Below the pieces are notes generated by a model, which ran no database searches, was not told where the DNA came from, and was given only the letters and a program-made list of their open reading frames with translations. Both the position numbers and the translations under genes were made by a program. Source: Hemibagrus wyckioides (taxonomy: Eukaryota > Chordata > Actinopteri > Siluriformes > Bagridae). From it: a stretch of 64,000 bases of DNA. The first letter of the stretch is position 1; every line of letters begins with the position of its first letter. Below are positions 26,371 through 39,799 of this stretch, one piece after another. The stretch lies in contig NC_080716.1 in NCBI RefSeq assembly GCF_019097595.1, positions 30,539,901 through 30,603,900 of the forward strand. Reading direction: 5' to 3'.

Positions 26371-27636
26371 GGATGATGATGAAGAAGATAAGGATAAAGT
26401 TAAAAATAAAGCTCTGGTGGTAAAAAAAATTGTGATTACTGGTAATTACTGTGGCTTCTACAGCAGCACAACACAACGGTTTACTCCTTACTTCATCTGA
26501 TCGGGATAAAAGTTTCTGATTAATCGGCTTCGGTGCATCAGCCGTGATTATAGGAATTAGACATTTCACGATGAAGAAGGCTTAATCACCCTCGCCTGGC
26601 TCTCAGAATACCTTCTCTGAGAGCTCGCTGTGGACGAGAAGACACTTAAAGACTTCATTAAAAGGTCTTTAAAGCGGTGACTGTAATACAGCCAAGCCAA
26701 TAACGGACCTCTTTCTTCATCTTTTACTAGAGTGCCATTTTTGTAAACAAGACTGAACTCATTTGCATTCAGCGACGCCCACAAAACTCTATAAAAAGTC
26801 TGGGAGCACAAAATGACAAATACACCACCACTTCTTTCAAAACCAAATGTTTAGTTTGCCTTTTTATTTTATTTCATTTTATTTTTTGATCATTTTTATT
26901 TAGTTAATTAATTATTTTATTTTATTTTTTATTTAATTTAATTTGATTTCATTTAACTTAATTGTATTTTATTTTATTTATTTACTGTAGTTATTTTTTA
27001 ACCAGTACTCTGGCATTTTATTTTCAATCCGTATAAAGAAACGAGTGTCTGTGAGTCTGATCTAAAACGAGTCTGTCGTCTTTCAGTGTGTTTCAGACGT
27101 GTGTTTTTCCCTCTGTTGGAGAACCTTACACAGAGTTTTACTGGCTGAAGATGAAATCTGAGCTGCTTTTTAGATGAACAAGCACTTGGAGCATCTCAGA
27201 GAGCAGAAATGGGTTTGAGATCAACATTTACTTTGAAGATACAAACATTTGTGTGGGAAAAAATAACAGTTTCTGTTTATTTGGGATCTTTTCTATAGAC
27301 TAAGGAAAAACAGAAACACTACAAATTCTTAAAGTCCCGAGTGTCTACTTTCATCTGAGCTTCATATTAACCTCCACTGTGGAGTGAGACATGAAAAAGA
27401 CACTCAACCATCACCATGGAGACGATAAACAGAGGAGGAAACTCTACTTTTGGGGCTTCTGGGGAAAAGAGTTCATTTATGGGATTTGTGTCGTATCAAT
27501 AAAATAAAAACACAACATACTTTACAGGATGTTCCTGTAAATTAGTCTTAATGTTCATTTTTATTTTTCTCTTCTTTTCTTTTTTGTTATCTTTTTTGTT
27601 TGTTTTTATTTATCACACCCAGGAGCATGAGTAGGC
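26371..27636. other. Gene-free sequence, possible conserved non-coding element at 26480-26820
   Basis: 26480-26820 has even composition with a-ttaatcggcttcggtgcatc, tttaaagcggtgactgtaa and actcatttgcattcagcg. The surrounding sequence is AT-rich. No exon seen. Confidence 0.3.
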
Positions 27637-27645
27637 TATGATTTT

Positions 27646-27713
<68 letters not shown>

Positions 27714-27838
27714 TCCTTCCTTCCTTCCTTCCTTTCCTTCCTTCCTTCCTTCCTTTCTTTCTTTCTTTCTTTCTTTCCTTCCTCATTTTCTGTTTTTTCC
27801 TTTCTTTCTTTCTTTCTTTCTTTCTTTTTTTCTTTCTT
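27637..27838. repeat. (CTTT)n and (CCTT)n microsatellite
   Basis: Long cttt run with cctt blocks at 27715-27750 and 27775-27783. The overlapping ORFs are low complexity. Confidence 0.97.
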
Positions 27839-28056
27839 GTTTTTGTTCTCCAATTATGGGATTTTTATAAATAAGTCGATTTATAAATAAATGTTTTGTT
27901 ATCCAGATTAATCCAACCAAGAAAGAAAGTTTACCACAAAAAAACACACTAAAACTCCCAATTTGATAGTCCCAAGTCTATGTAAGTCTAAAGTAAAAGT
28001 AACTGATGCCAGATGTAACAAATGTGTTTTTTCCTTATCCCATGTTCTTTTAGTTC
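27839..28056. other. Gene-free AT-rich sequence
   Basis: Short stretch between two repeats. Nothing recognised. Confidence 0.4.
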
Positions 28057-28205
28057 ATCAGCTTTTTGTTTGTTTGTTTAGTCTGAGCTCAGGTTTAGCT
28101 TTTTGTTTGTTTGATTAGTCTGAGCTCAGGTTTAGCTTTTTGTTTGCTTGTTTAGTCTGAGCTCAGGTTTAGCTTTTTGTTTAGTTTTGTTTTGTCTAAA
28201 CTCAA
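28057..28205. repeat. 37-40 bp tandem repeat
   Basis: Four units of agctttttgtttgtttgttt, agtctgagctcaggttt, the last diverged. Confidence 0.85.
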
Positions 28206-29368
28206 ATTTATCTGGAAAAAATCTATTTAAAGTGTAGTATCATATCAACAGAAATAATCAAGCTCCTCTGCCATCAGGTTACTCCCAGATGTTATTAAAC
28301 TCTGCAGTACCAGGGAAGCTGTGGGTTTCATCTGGAATATGGAGGAAATTAAAATGTTAAGCATCAAAGGTTTTCGAGCCAGAAAACCAATCCTGAAAAA
28401 AAAAAATCAGAAATGAGGGGAGTTTTAACCGTGGAGGAAAAAATGAGAATGTGTTTTTACCTCTGCTTGAAATTGTGAAGATTATTAAGCTGTGATTTTA
28501 TTTCTTTACCCCATTTTCTTTTAGATAGAAAAATGTTGAGCTACTCATAAAACATCCCAAATAAACACTATCTATAAATCTAAAAACTATTAAAAAAATC
28601 TATAAATATCAGGAGAAAAAAACAAATAAATAAAAAAAGGAAACACTGAGAAAAAAATATCTTTATAATAACAATATCTAAATAAATCAAATATTTTATC
28701 TTAATATAAATAAAATATAATATATAGTTTAAATAATGCTATTTGGGTCATTTTTTGCATTTTTTTTCCCCTCTCATTCTTTGACTTAATTAATTGTAGA
28801 TAGAAAACAAATTTGTTATGGATCGAGTCAGTCAGTGAACACAGAAATATTCTGTGTATTTTTTTTTTGTAAAAGCATTTTTATTGCTCAAAATCTATTT
28901 AGCAAATTGTCTTTATCAAGCTTCAATCTAAATCTAAAATATTCACAAAAGTCTTTCTGGATAAAATAGAGAACTTTACTAATCTAATACAAAAAGTATA
29001 TATATATATTTCTTATTGAAAAAAAAAAAACTACATTATTAAAGTATCTCCTACAGCCGAGGCAGTACACAGAGGACGTAAACAGCAACAGCAGATTAGA
29101 ATCTGAATATTCTATTAGAAACAGCGATAAGTAGTGAGATCCGGGTTCTCCGGAAAGTTCAACACCATTTACACCTTTAATCTTTAAACAGATATCGTAA
29201 AAAGATTTCTGTATAACTGAGATGTTTGTTACAGACAGGAAATACTGTTCGCTTTTAAAGGTTCTTTAGTTCTCCTTCTGAGGGAATACTTACAAGGTCT
29301 CTGTACAAACCTTTTTTTTAATTTGGATCATTCTTTAATTTTTTTTAATCTGAAATTAAGATTAGAAC
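28206..29368. other. Gene-free AT-rich sequence
   Basis: No recognised feature. Many A runs. Confidence 0.4.
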
Positions 29369-29985
29369 CCTGAGCAAACCCTGAAAGAACCCCTTAAAGA
29401 ACCCTCAAAGAAACCTTAAAAAACCTTCAACAAACCCTGAAAGAACCTTAGAAAATCTTGAACCGAACCCTTAAAGATCCCTGAACAAACAATGACAGAA
29501 CAAAGAACCAATTAAGAAGCCTCAAAGGACCCTGAAAGAACCCTCAACAAACCCTTAAAGAACCCCTAACAAACCCTCAAAGAACCTTGAACAAACCCTT
29601 CAAGAGCCATCAAAGAACCCTGAAAAAAACCTCAACAAACCCTTAAAGAACCCCCAATGAACAGTGACAGAACAAATAACCCATTAAGAACCCTCAAAGG
29701 ACCCTGAAAGAACCCTCAACAAACCCTGAAAGAATGCTCAAAGAACCTTGAATGAACCCTTAAAGAACCCTCAATGAAAAGAGAAAAAATCTTTAAATAA
29801 CCCTCAAAAAACCCTTAAAGAGCCCTCAAAGAACCCTGAAAGAGTCCTCAAGAAACCCTTAAAGTACTTTGAACAATTCCAAACATCCTCAAAAAACTCT
29901 GAAAGAACCCTTAATGAATCCTGAAAGAGTCCTAAACAAACCAAAAGAACCCTGAAAGAACCATAAAGAACCCATTTCACAAAGT
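29369..29985. repeat. AAAGAACCCT array
   Basis: About 55 irregular 10-13 bp units of the kind gaaagaaccctcaaagaacc, with a larger block near 29510-29570 repeated near 29680-29740. Confidence 0.9.
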
Positions 29986-30490
29986 GTGTAGCTAGCTGCT
30001 AGCCTCCTCTCTGTTCCTCTGTCAGATATCTGTATTGATGAAAGTGAATATTAACGACATAACACGAGAACACTGAATTAATAAAAGTCCCAAATAAATA
30101 AACTTCTTCATTTCCACCCTTCACTTTTTACTGTAAGTGATTTTATTAATAATTTACTAATCTCTGTTCCTGAGCTGGTAAAGCACTCTCAAGATGATAA
30201 ATTTGCTTATTTGCATTGACCCCGCCCACTATTTTATGTCACTTTCAGGTACAAACACATGTAATTCCATATTCAGGAAGTTTATGTAAATCAGCTTGAT
30301 TGTGTTTGTACTGACTGTGTAGTGCTGAGCAAAGTAATAATAAAATATTAATATTATAAATTATGCAAAATGACAATACTTTTATTTGATTTTGAAATAT
30401 TCTATAAGGCTATAGGACTCATGTTGATTATTAATTAGTGTTCATTTTTTGGTTCAAATTCTCTACAACTTTAAAGTGTCAAATGTAAAA

Positions 30491-30524
<34 letters not shown>

Positions 30525-30667
30525 TAAAATAAATAAAACAAGTAAGGTATGCTTTTTGCATTTTTTTTGCCTTAAATTTAAACTAAAAGCATATTTGTTG
30601 TATTAAATCCCACACTGTCTTTATTTATTTATTTATTTATTTGTTTGTTTGTTTGTTTGTTTGTTTG

Positions 30668-30736
<69 letters not shown>

Positions 30737-31821
30737 GATTATGATGTTTTCATCTAATAATGGGGCTCCTTTCCCAATCGTCAATCCACTTAAAAATGTA
30801 GATATTTATTTATTTATTATTAAAAAAAAATCAATTTCTAGTGATATCACTAATTCTGTGACTAAAACTCTTTAAGAAATGCCATCTTAAGTCGTGACAT
30901 TACCCAGCTACAGGATACTATACTATACTATCACACACACTCTACAGTTCTTCTGTGGTTTTATTATCTTGCGCTTATGAAAAAAATAATAATATTATTC
31001 CAAAAAGTGCTGCAAAAAAACTCAGAACCAGGAGCCGATCCTCGGAGCCAGGCGTGGATTCATCTTCTTTTTGTTATCCGTGTCTGAACGCCAGTGTTTC
31101 TTTCTTCTGCTTTCGAAAAATCCTGCAAGAGAGCAAAACGTTTAGAAAATTATTGAAAAAATGTAGAACTATCTGCATTTCATTAAAAAAGTGAATGGTT
31201 TGTGGATAAATCTGCTGATCTGTCAGACCTCTGGTGCTTCCTCGTTCCCCGTCATCCTCGTCTGTGGCGTTTCTAAGGTAACGGGAGTGAGAGGCGGGGC
31301 CAGGCAGGGCACTCGGAGTGCTGATATCTGTGTGAAAATGAACAGATAGAAATCTGTAATAAATATACACATAAGCTGGAGAGAAACACGCTGTACAGAA
31401 AAGTGTCTGCTTTTTCACCTTCTGCTTTTTTTCCAAATCAAATCTGGACATGGGAGATGTATAGCCTATCATTATGAATTATAATGAAAATATATAAACT
31501 GTTAAAAGCAAGTCTTACCCCTTGCATGGTTATGAGAGAAAAAAAAATATGAAAATAAGCACTGACAAAAATGTAAATGTGTTGAATACACCATAAAATA
31601 ATCTTTTTTTTTATTATAATAGAAAGGAATATGTGTAAATCATTGAAATATATTAATTTTCATTTTTAAGTATATTTAGCAGCTTCCATTTATTGTAGTC
31701 CATTATAAATTTTTAAAGGAAAATGTTTTGCCAACAGATGCACTAAAACATAAAATGAAGTAAAAGACATTATTACAAAATAATTATTACTAATGAATGA
31801 ATGAATGAATGAATGAATGAA

Positions 31822-31892
<71 letters not shown>

Positions 31893-32150
31893 AGTCTAGA
31901 TGAATTCTGAAATCTTCATAAAGCTCATGATGCTCACACAACATTCCAAGCTGTTCTTAGTAACATGACAAGCTGTTGGTCTGATTGTGAAGAAGAGGCT
32001 GGTGAGAGCATGACTGTTTTATAAACAATATCTGCAACTAACTACATTTGCTGATAAAAATATAAGGTATAGCTTTGTAATAAATAATAAATAATACATT
32101 TACACAGATAAAAATATATATTATTATAAATTTTGCTATAAGATAAAATT
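29986..32150. other. Gene-free AT-rich sequence with microsatellites
   Basis: (AAT)n 30490-30525, (TTTA)n/(TTTG)n 30618-30675, (TTA)n 30675-30735, (GAAT)n then (AAAT)n at 31793-31893. 31210-31330 is slightly GC-richer. No exon recognised. Confidence 0.6.
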
Positions 32151-32154
32151 TTTA

Positions 32155-35100
32155 AGAGTTAGTAAGATTAAAAGCATGACTAAGAGTATGCGTAAGAGTA
32201 AGAATGATTGAGTAAAAGTTACAGTAAGAGTATTTGTATGAGTATAAGTAACAGTAAAAGAATGAGTAACAGAGAAACATCATAATAAGAGAAACAGTAA
32301 CAGTAACAGTGTGAGTAACAGTAACAATGTGAGTAACAGTAACAATGTGAGTAGCAAAAAAAGTATCAATGTCAGTAACAGTAACAATGTGAGTAACAGT
32401 GTGAGTAACAGTAACAATGTGAGTAACAGTAACAATGTGAGTAATAGCAACAGTAACAATGTGAGTAGCAAAAAAAGTATCAATGTGAGTAACAGTGTGA
32501 GTAACAGTAACAATGTCAATAATAGCAACAGTAACAATCTGAGTAACAGTAACAGTGTGAGTAACAGTAACAATGTGAGTAACAGTAACAATGTGAGTAA
32601 TAGTAAAAGTAACAATGTGAGTAATAGTAAAAGTAACAATGTGAGTAACAGTAAAAGTAACAATGTGAGTAAAAGTAACAGTAACAATGTGAGTAACAGT
32701 GAAAGTAACAATGTGAGTAACAGTAACAGTGTGAGTAACAGTAAAAGTAACAATGTGAGTAACAACGTGAGTAACAGTAACAATCTGAGTAACAGTAACA
32801 GTGTGACAAACAGTAACAATGTGAGTAATAGTAAAAGTAACAATGTGAGTAACAGTAACAATGTGAGTAACAGTAAAAGTAACAATGTGAGTAACAACGT
32901 GAGTAACAGTAACAATCTGAGTAACAGTAACAATGTGAGTAACAGTAACAATGTGAGTAACAGTAACAGTGTGAGTAATAGCAACAATGTGAGTAACAGT
33001 AACAGTAACAATGTGAGTAACAGTAACAGTTTGAGTAACAGTAACAATATGACTAACAGTAACAGTGTGAGTAACAGTAACAGTGTGAGTAACAGTAACA
33101 ATGTGATAAACAGTATCAGTAACAGTGTGAGTAACAGTAACAGTAACAGTGTGAGTAACAGTAACAATGTGACTAACAGTAACAGTGTGAGTAACAGTAA
33201 CAATGTGAGTAACAGTAACAGTCTGAGTAACAATAACAGTGTTACAGTAACAGTAACAATGTGAGTAACAGTAACAGTCTGAGTAACAGTTACAGTGTAA
33301 CAGTAACAGTAACAATGTGAGTAACAGTAAAAGTAACAATGTGAGTAACAACGTGAGTAACAGTAACAATCTGAGTAACAGTAACAATGTGAGTAATAGT
33401 AACAGTGTGAGTAACAGCAACAATGTGAGTAACAGTAACAGTAATAATGTGAGTAACAGTAACAATGTGAGTAACAGTAACAGTGACAATGTGAGTAACA
33501 ACGTGAGTAACAGTAACAATCTGAGTAACAGTAACAATGTGAGTAATAGTAACAGTGTGAGTAACAGCAACAATGTGAGTAACAGTAACAGTAATAATGT
33601 GAGTAACAGTAACAATGTGAGTAACAGTAACAGTAACAATGTGAGTAACAACGTGAGTAACAGTAACAATCTGAGTAACAGTAACAATGTGAGTAATAGT
33701 AACAGTGTGAGTAACAGCAACAATGTGAGTAACAGTAACAGTCTGAGTAACAATAACAGTGTTACAGTAACAGTAACAATGTGAGTAACAGTAACAGTCT
33801 GAGTAACAGTTACAGTGTAACAGTAACAGTAACAATGTGAGTAACAGTAAAAGTAACAATGTGAGTAACAACGTGAGTAACAGTAACAATCTGAGTAACA
33901 GTAACAATGTGAGTAATAGTAACAGTGTGAGTAACAGCAACAATGTGAGTAACAGTAACAGTAATAATGTGAGTAACAGTAACAATGTGAGTAACAGTAA
34001 CAGTAACAATGTGAGTAACAGTAACAGTTTGAGTAACAGTAACAATATGACTAACAGTAACAGTGTGAGTAACAGTAACAATGTGATGAACAGTATCAGT
34101 AACAGTGTGAGTAACAGTAACAGTGCGAGTAACAGTAACAATGTGAGTAACAGTAACAGTGTGAGTAACAGTAATAATGTGAGTAACAGTAACAGTGTGA
34201 GTAACAGTAACAGTGTGAGTAACAGTAACAATGTAAGTAACTGTAACAGTCTGAGTAACAGTAACAGTGTGAGTAACAGTAACAGTAACAGTGTGAGTAA
34301 CAGTAACAGTGTGAGTAACAGTAACAATGTGATGAACAGTATCAGTAACAGTGTGAGTAACAGTAACAGTGCGAGTAACAGTAACAATGTGAGTAACAGT
34401 AACAGTGTGAGTAACAGTAATAATGTGAGTAACAGTAACAGTGTGAGTAACAGTAACAGTGTGAGTAACAGTAACAATGTAAGTAACTGTAACAGTCTGA
34501 GTAACAGTAACAGTGTGAGTAACAGTAACAGTAACAGTGTGAGTAACAGTAACAGTGTGAGTAACAGTAACAATGTGATGAACAGTATCAGTAACAGTGT
34601 GAGTAACAGTAACAGTGCGAGTAACAGTAACAATGTGAGTAACAGTAACAGTAACAGTGTGAGTAACAGTAATAATGTGAGTAACAGTAACTGTGTGAGT
34701 AACAGTAACAATGTGAGTAACAGTAACAATGTGAGTAACAGTAACAGTGCGAGTAACAGTAACAATGTGAGTAACAGTAACAGTGTGAGTAACAGTAATA
34801 ATGTGAGTAACAGTAACAGTGTGAGTAACAGTAACAATGTGAGTAACAGTAACAGTGTGAGTAACAGTAACAATGTGAGTAACAGTAACAATGTGAGTAA
34901 CAGTAACAGTAACAGTGTGAGTAACAGTAATAATGTGAGTAACAGTAACAGTGTGAGTAACAGTAACAGTGTGAGTAACAGTAACAATGTAAGTAACTGT
35001 AACAGTCTGAGTAACAGTAACAGTGTGAGTAACAGTAACAGTAACAGTGTGAGTAACAGTAATAATGTGACTAACAGTAACAGTGTGAGTAACAGTAACA

Positions 35101-37370
35101 ATGTGAGTAACAGTAACAGTCTGAGTAACAGTTACAGTGTAACAGTAACAGTAACAATGTGAGTAACAGTAACAATGTGAGTAACAGTAACAGTAACAAT
35201 TTGAGTAACAGTAACAGTCTGAGTAACAGTTACAATGTAACAGTAACAATGTGAGTAACAGTAACAGTAACAATGTGAGTAACAGTAACAGTCTGACTAA
35301 CAGTTACAGTGTAACAGTAACAATAACAATGTGAGTAACAGTAACAGTAACAGTAACAATGTGGGTAACAGAACCAATGTGAGTAACAGTAACAGAACCA
35401 ATGTGAGTAACAGTAACAGTAACAATGTGAGTAACAGTAACAATGTGAGTAACAGTAACAGTAACAATGTGAGTAACAGTAACAGTCTGAGTAACAGTTA
35501 CAGTGTAACAGTAACAGTAACAATGTGAGTAACAGTAACAATGTGAGTAACAGTAACAATTTGAGTAACAGTAACAGTCTGAGTAACAGTTACAATGTAA
35601 CAGTAACAGTAACAATGTGAGTAACAGTAACAATGTGAGTAACAGTAACAATTTGATGAACAGTATCAGTAACAGTGTGAGTAACAGTAACAGTACCAGT
35701 GTGAGTAACAGTAACAATGTGATAAACAGTATCAGTAACAGTGTGAGTAACAGTAACAATGTGAGTAACAGTAACAATGTGATGAACAGTATCAGTAACA
35801 GTGTGAGTAACAGTAACAGTACAAGTGTGAGTAACAGTAACAATGTGATAAACAGTATCAGTAACAGTGTGAGTAACAGTAACAGTGCGAGTAACAGTAA
35901 CAATGTGAGTAACAGTAACAGTAACAGTCTGAGTAACAGTAACAGTAACAGTCTGAGTAACAGTAATAATGTGACTAACAGTAACAGTGTGAGTAACAGT
36001 AACAATGTGAGTAACAGTAACAGTAACAATGTGAGTAACAGTAACAGTCTGAGTAACAGTTACAGTGTAACAGTAACAGTAACAATGTGAGTAACAGTAA
36101 CAATGTGAGTAACAGTAACAGTAACAATTTGAGTAACAGTAACAGTCTGAGTAACAGTTACAATGTAACAGTAACAATGTGAGTAACAGTAACAGTAACA
36201 ATGTGAGTAACAGTAACAGTCTGAGTAACAGTTACAGTGTAACAGTAACAATAACAATGTGAGTAACAGTAACAGTAACAATGTGGGTAACAGTAACACT
36301 AACAGTAAAAATGTGAGCAACAGTAACAATGTGAGTAACAGTAACACTAACAGTAAAAATGTGAGCAACAGTAACAATGTGAGTGACAGTAACAGTAACA
36401 ATGTGAGTAACAGTAACACTAACAGTAAAAATGTGAGCAACAGTAACAGTAACAATGTGAGTAACAGTAACAATGTGAGTAACAGTAACACTAACAGTAA
36501 AAATGTGAGCAACAGTATCAGTAACAGTGTGAGTAACAGTAAGAGTAACAGTAACAGTAACAATGTGAGTAACAGTATCACTATTAACAATTTGAGTAAC
36601 AGTAACAATGTGAGTAACAGTAACACTAACAGTAAAAATGTGAGCAACATTAACAGTAACAATGTGAGTAACAGTAACAGTAACAATGTGAGTAACAGTA
36701 ACAATTTGAGTAACAGTAACAGTCTGAGTAACAGTTACAGTGTAACAGTAACAGTAACAATGTGAGTAACAGTAACAGTAACAATGTAACAGTAACAATG
36801 TGAGTACCAGTAACAGTCTGAGTAACAGTTACAGGGTAACAGTACCAGTAACAATGTGAGTAACAGTAACAGTAACAATGTGAGTAACAGTCTGAGTAAC
36901 AGTTACAGTGTAACAGTAACAGTAACAATGTGAGTAACAGTAACACTAACAGTAAAAATGTGAGTAACAGTAACAATGTGAGTAACAGTATCACTATTAA
37001 CAATTTGAGTAACAGTAACAATGTGAGTAACGGTAACAGTAACAATGTGAGTAGCAGTAACAGTAACAATGTGAGTAGCAGTAACAGTAACAATGTGAGT
37101 AGCAGTAACAGTAACAATGTGAGTAGCAGTAACAGTAACAATGTGAGTAGCAGTATGGGTATGAATAAGAATATGCATATGAGTAACAGGCAGTATAAGT
37201 AAGAGTATAAGTTAGAATATAAGTATGGATAAGGGTAACAGTGTGAGTAACAGACAGTATAAGTTAGAATATAAGTATAGATCAGAGTTACAGTTTGAGT
37301 AACAGATAGTATGAGTAACAGACAGTATGAGTAAGAATATAAATATAGATGAGAGTAACAGTAGGGGCTT
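32155..37370. repeat. 5.2 kb hexamer-based satellite-like array with higher-order repeats
   Basis: Built on agtaac with composite units gtgagtaacagtaacaat. Edges (32155-32285 and 37190-37370) are decayed. Higher-order periods are visible: 150 bp (aacaacgtgag at 33347, 33497 and 33647), 246 bp (atgtgatgaacag at 34081, 34327 and 34573), and about 520 bp (gtctgagtaacaataacagt at 33221 and 33741). A recurring segment, gtctgagtaacagttacagt, marks many block edges. Long ORFs on both strands are artefacts. Confidence 0.97.
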
Positions 37371-38139
37371 CATCAAGATGTAAGAACACAAATGTAGGGT
37401 TTATCCAGGGCATTTGCCTCCTCCTCCTCTGTCTCTCTTATCACATAATGGTGATGCGTCTGGCATTCATATTTCACTCAGCACGCTTTAATCGTGATTA
37501 GACGTGTAAACAGATCGAGGTTTCTTTATTCTCTCAGCATGGTCATTTACATTTATATTGAATTAGCGTGACGGAGTGAAGGGGCTCGCCTCCCTCTGCT
37601 ATTGTGCTGTGTAATTACACAGGGGAGAAGAGAAGAAAGGGGACAGATGCTGCTTTAACCATTCCTCTTTTATCCAACACACACACACAGACACACACAC
37701 AGTATCAGAAAAAGAAATGATCGTGATGTTTAATAGCTGAATGTTTAACAAATCCCTCGTTAAGCTCTGTGTTCCAGTCGAGACGCTCGGGAAGGAAACC
37801 CTGCTGTACGGCTTCAAGAAAATGAAACATCTCAGAAATGACCTTTGACCCCAAGCCTGTGTATCCTGACCAGCAGAACCAAATAACTTGATGGTTCTTT
37901 TCAGTGATCAGTCCATTTCACACAATTCAACAGAAGTTGTGTCTGAGCCTGAAAGGGTTAATTGCAATAAATCAGTCCTGTTTTTCTTGTTTATTTCACA
38001 ACACCGCTGCTTCGTTAATTTCATTAATCAGGAAGATAAATACAACTCAGCGTGCTTTACTCAGAACAGACCAGGAATAAATAAACTGCTAGAATTCATT
38101 GTGTTGTGTTAACTAGCTACAGAACAAATACACAGATTT
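37371..38139. other. Gene-free sequence, possible conserved non-coding element at 37380-37620
   Basis: 37430-37620 has even composition with cacgctttaatcgtgattag, tgaattagcgtgacggagt and tgtgtaattacac. (CA)n at 37678-37701. No exon seen. Confidence 0.3.
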
Positions 38140-38340
38140 CAAGAGTTTATTTTATTTATTAAAGAACGGGACATGCTTCCTTTTTACCCAGTTACAGATA
38201 CAATTAATTTAACTTCCTGTTCGCACTTATGTTATAGCAGTGTATATAACAACTTTATTCTCTGTCTTCAGTCTAATAAGACAAAAATAAACAGCTTGTC
38301 ATTTTACACAGAAACCATGAAGTGTAAACTCCTCTGTCCT
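38140..38340 (+). mobile_element. MITE family E fragment
   Basis: Shares cttatgttatagcagtgta, tttattctctgtcttcagt and ctaataagacaaaaataaac with the middle of the 55.5 kb copy. Confidence 0.45.
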
Positions 38341-38404
38341 GAAGGAGTCGGAAAACTCGCCAGAAGATAGAAGGAGGAGAAATGCAGAAAACACAGTCAC
38401 AGTC

Positions 38405-39232
38405 ACAAGACTCAGTGGACAGAAAGAGAGACATATAGACAGAATGGAAAAGAGAAAGATGGAAAAAGGGAGAGAAAGAGACAGAAAGGGAGAGAGACAG
38501 ACAGAAAGGGAGAGAGAGACAGAAGGAGAGAGAGAGAGAGACAGAAAGGGAGAGACAGACAGATGGGGAGAGAGAGACAGACAGAAAGGGAGAGACAGAC
38601 AGAAGGGGAGAGAGAGACAGACAGAAAGGGAGAGAGACACACAGGGGGGGCGAGAGAGACAAAAGGGGAGAGAGAAAGATAGACAGAAGGGGAGAGAGAG
38701 AGACAGAAGAGGAGAGAGAGAGAGAGACAGAAGGGGAGAGACAAACAGAATGGGAGAGCAAGACAGACAGAAAGGGAGAGAGACAGAAGGGGGAGAGAGA
38801 CAGACAGAAAGAGGGAGACAGACAGAAAGGGAGAGACGGACAGAAGGGGAGAGAGAGACAGACAGAAAGGGAGAGAGACAGACAGAAAGGGGGAGACAGA
38901 CAGAAGGGGAGAGACAGACAGACAGAAAGGGAGAGAGACAGACAGAAGGGGAGAGAGAGAGAGACAGAAAGGGAGAGAGGCAGACAGAAGGGGGAGAGAG
39001 ACAGACAGAAAGGGAGAGAGACAGACAGAAAGGGAGAGAGAGACAGAAGGAGAGAGAGACAGACAGAAGGGGAGAGAGAGACAGACAGAAGGAGAGAGAA
39101 AGACAGACAGAAAGGGAGAGAGACAGACAGAAAGGGAGAGAGACAGACAGAAAAGGAGAGACAGACAGAAGGGGAGAGAGACAGACAGAAGGGGAGAGAG
39201 AGACAGACAGAAGGGGAGAGACAGACAGAGTG
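38405..39232. repeat. GAGAGACAGACAGAAAGGG array
   Basis: About 40 purine-rich 18-24 bp units, e.g. gagagagacagacagaaagg and gacagacagaaggggagaga. The plus strand has almost no T. The 280-codon plus ORF and 331-codon minus ORF are low complexity. Confidence 0.95.
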
Positions 39233-39403
39233 TTTGAGTGTTTTTTTATAAAAACTCAGACTGATCATATCACTGTTTCAATTTGAAAGAAAAAAAAGAT
39301 AAAAAGAAAAGGACAAAAAAGAGGGAAACATTCACATTTCCCTCAGTATTAATACCTGCTTTTATTTCACCTGCATGATAAAAGGAAAAAAACACTGTAA
39401 GAG

Positions 39404-39436
<33 letters not shown>

Positions 39437-39785
39437 CCCACATAATCCATCTTCATTTAATTACGTTTGGAGGAGAAATAAATAATGAAAAAGCTAATGT
39501 AATAAAATGTAATCCTTTAATACTAATCAGGCCTTTTCTTCTCCTGCTGCTTGCTTCTACACACACTCCTGTGTGTGTTTGTGTGTGTGTGTTGTGTCTG
39601 TGTGTGTGTGTGTGTGTGTGTTATTTAGGTAAGATTTCTCTCTCTCGTGTCTCATTTATTTCATGTAATCACATTTTATACGGCATCACGGTTAAATACA
39701 TTATCGTTTCTATAGTAACAGCTCGGACGCAGGTATATCAGATAATCAGAAACTAATCAAATGTTTTAAAGACGTTACTCATGTC
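39233..39785. other. Gene-free sequence with (GT)n
   Basis: (GT)n at 39405-39434 and 39570-39621. cgtttctatagtaacagctc at 39706 is a scrap of the MITE E family. Confidence 0.5.
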
Positions 39786-39799
39786 ATCATGTGTGAAAT

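Noticed and set aside
29369..29985. Interstitial telomere repeats (AACCCT is a telomeric hexamer)
   Set aside because: AACCCT units are separated by 4-7 variable bases and never form (CCCTAA)n runs.
32152..37202. Long ORFs (up to 603 codons; SNSNNV, TVTHIV, LLLLTL repeats)
   Set aside because: Artefact of a 6/18-bp unit open in several frames on both strands; low complexity, no domain.
38273..39286. ORFs of 331 (-) and 280 (+) codons
   Set aside because: Purine-rich minisatellite gives open frames on both strands (RKGERQTE, LSLPFCLS).
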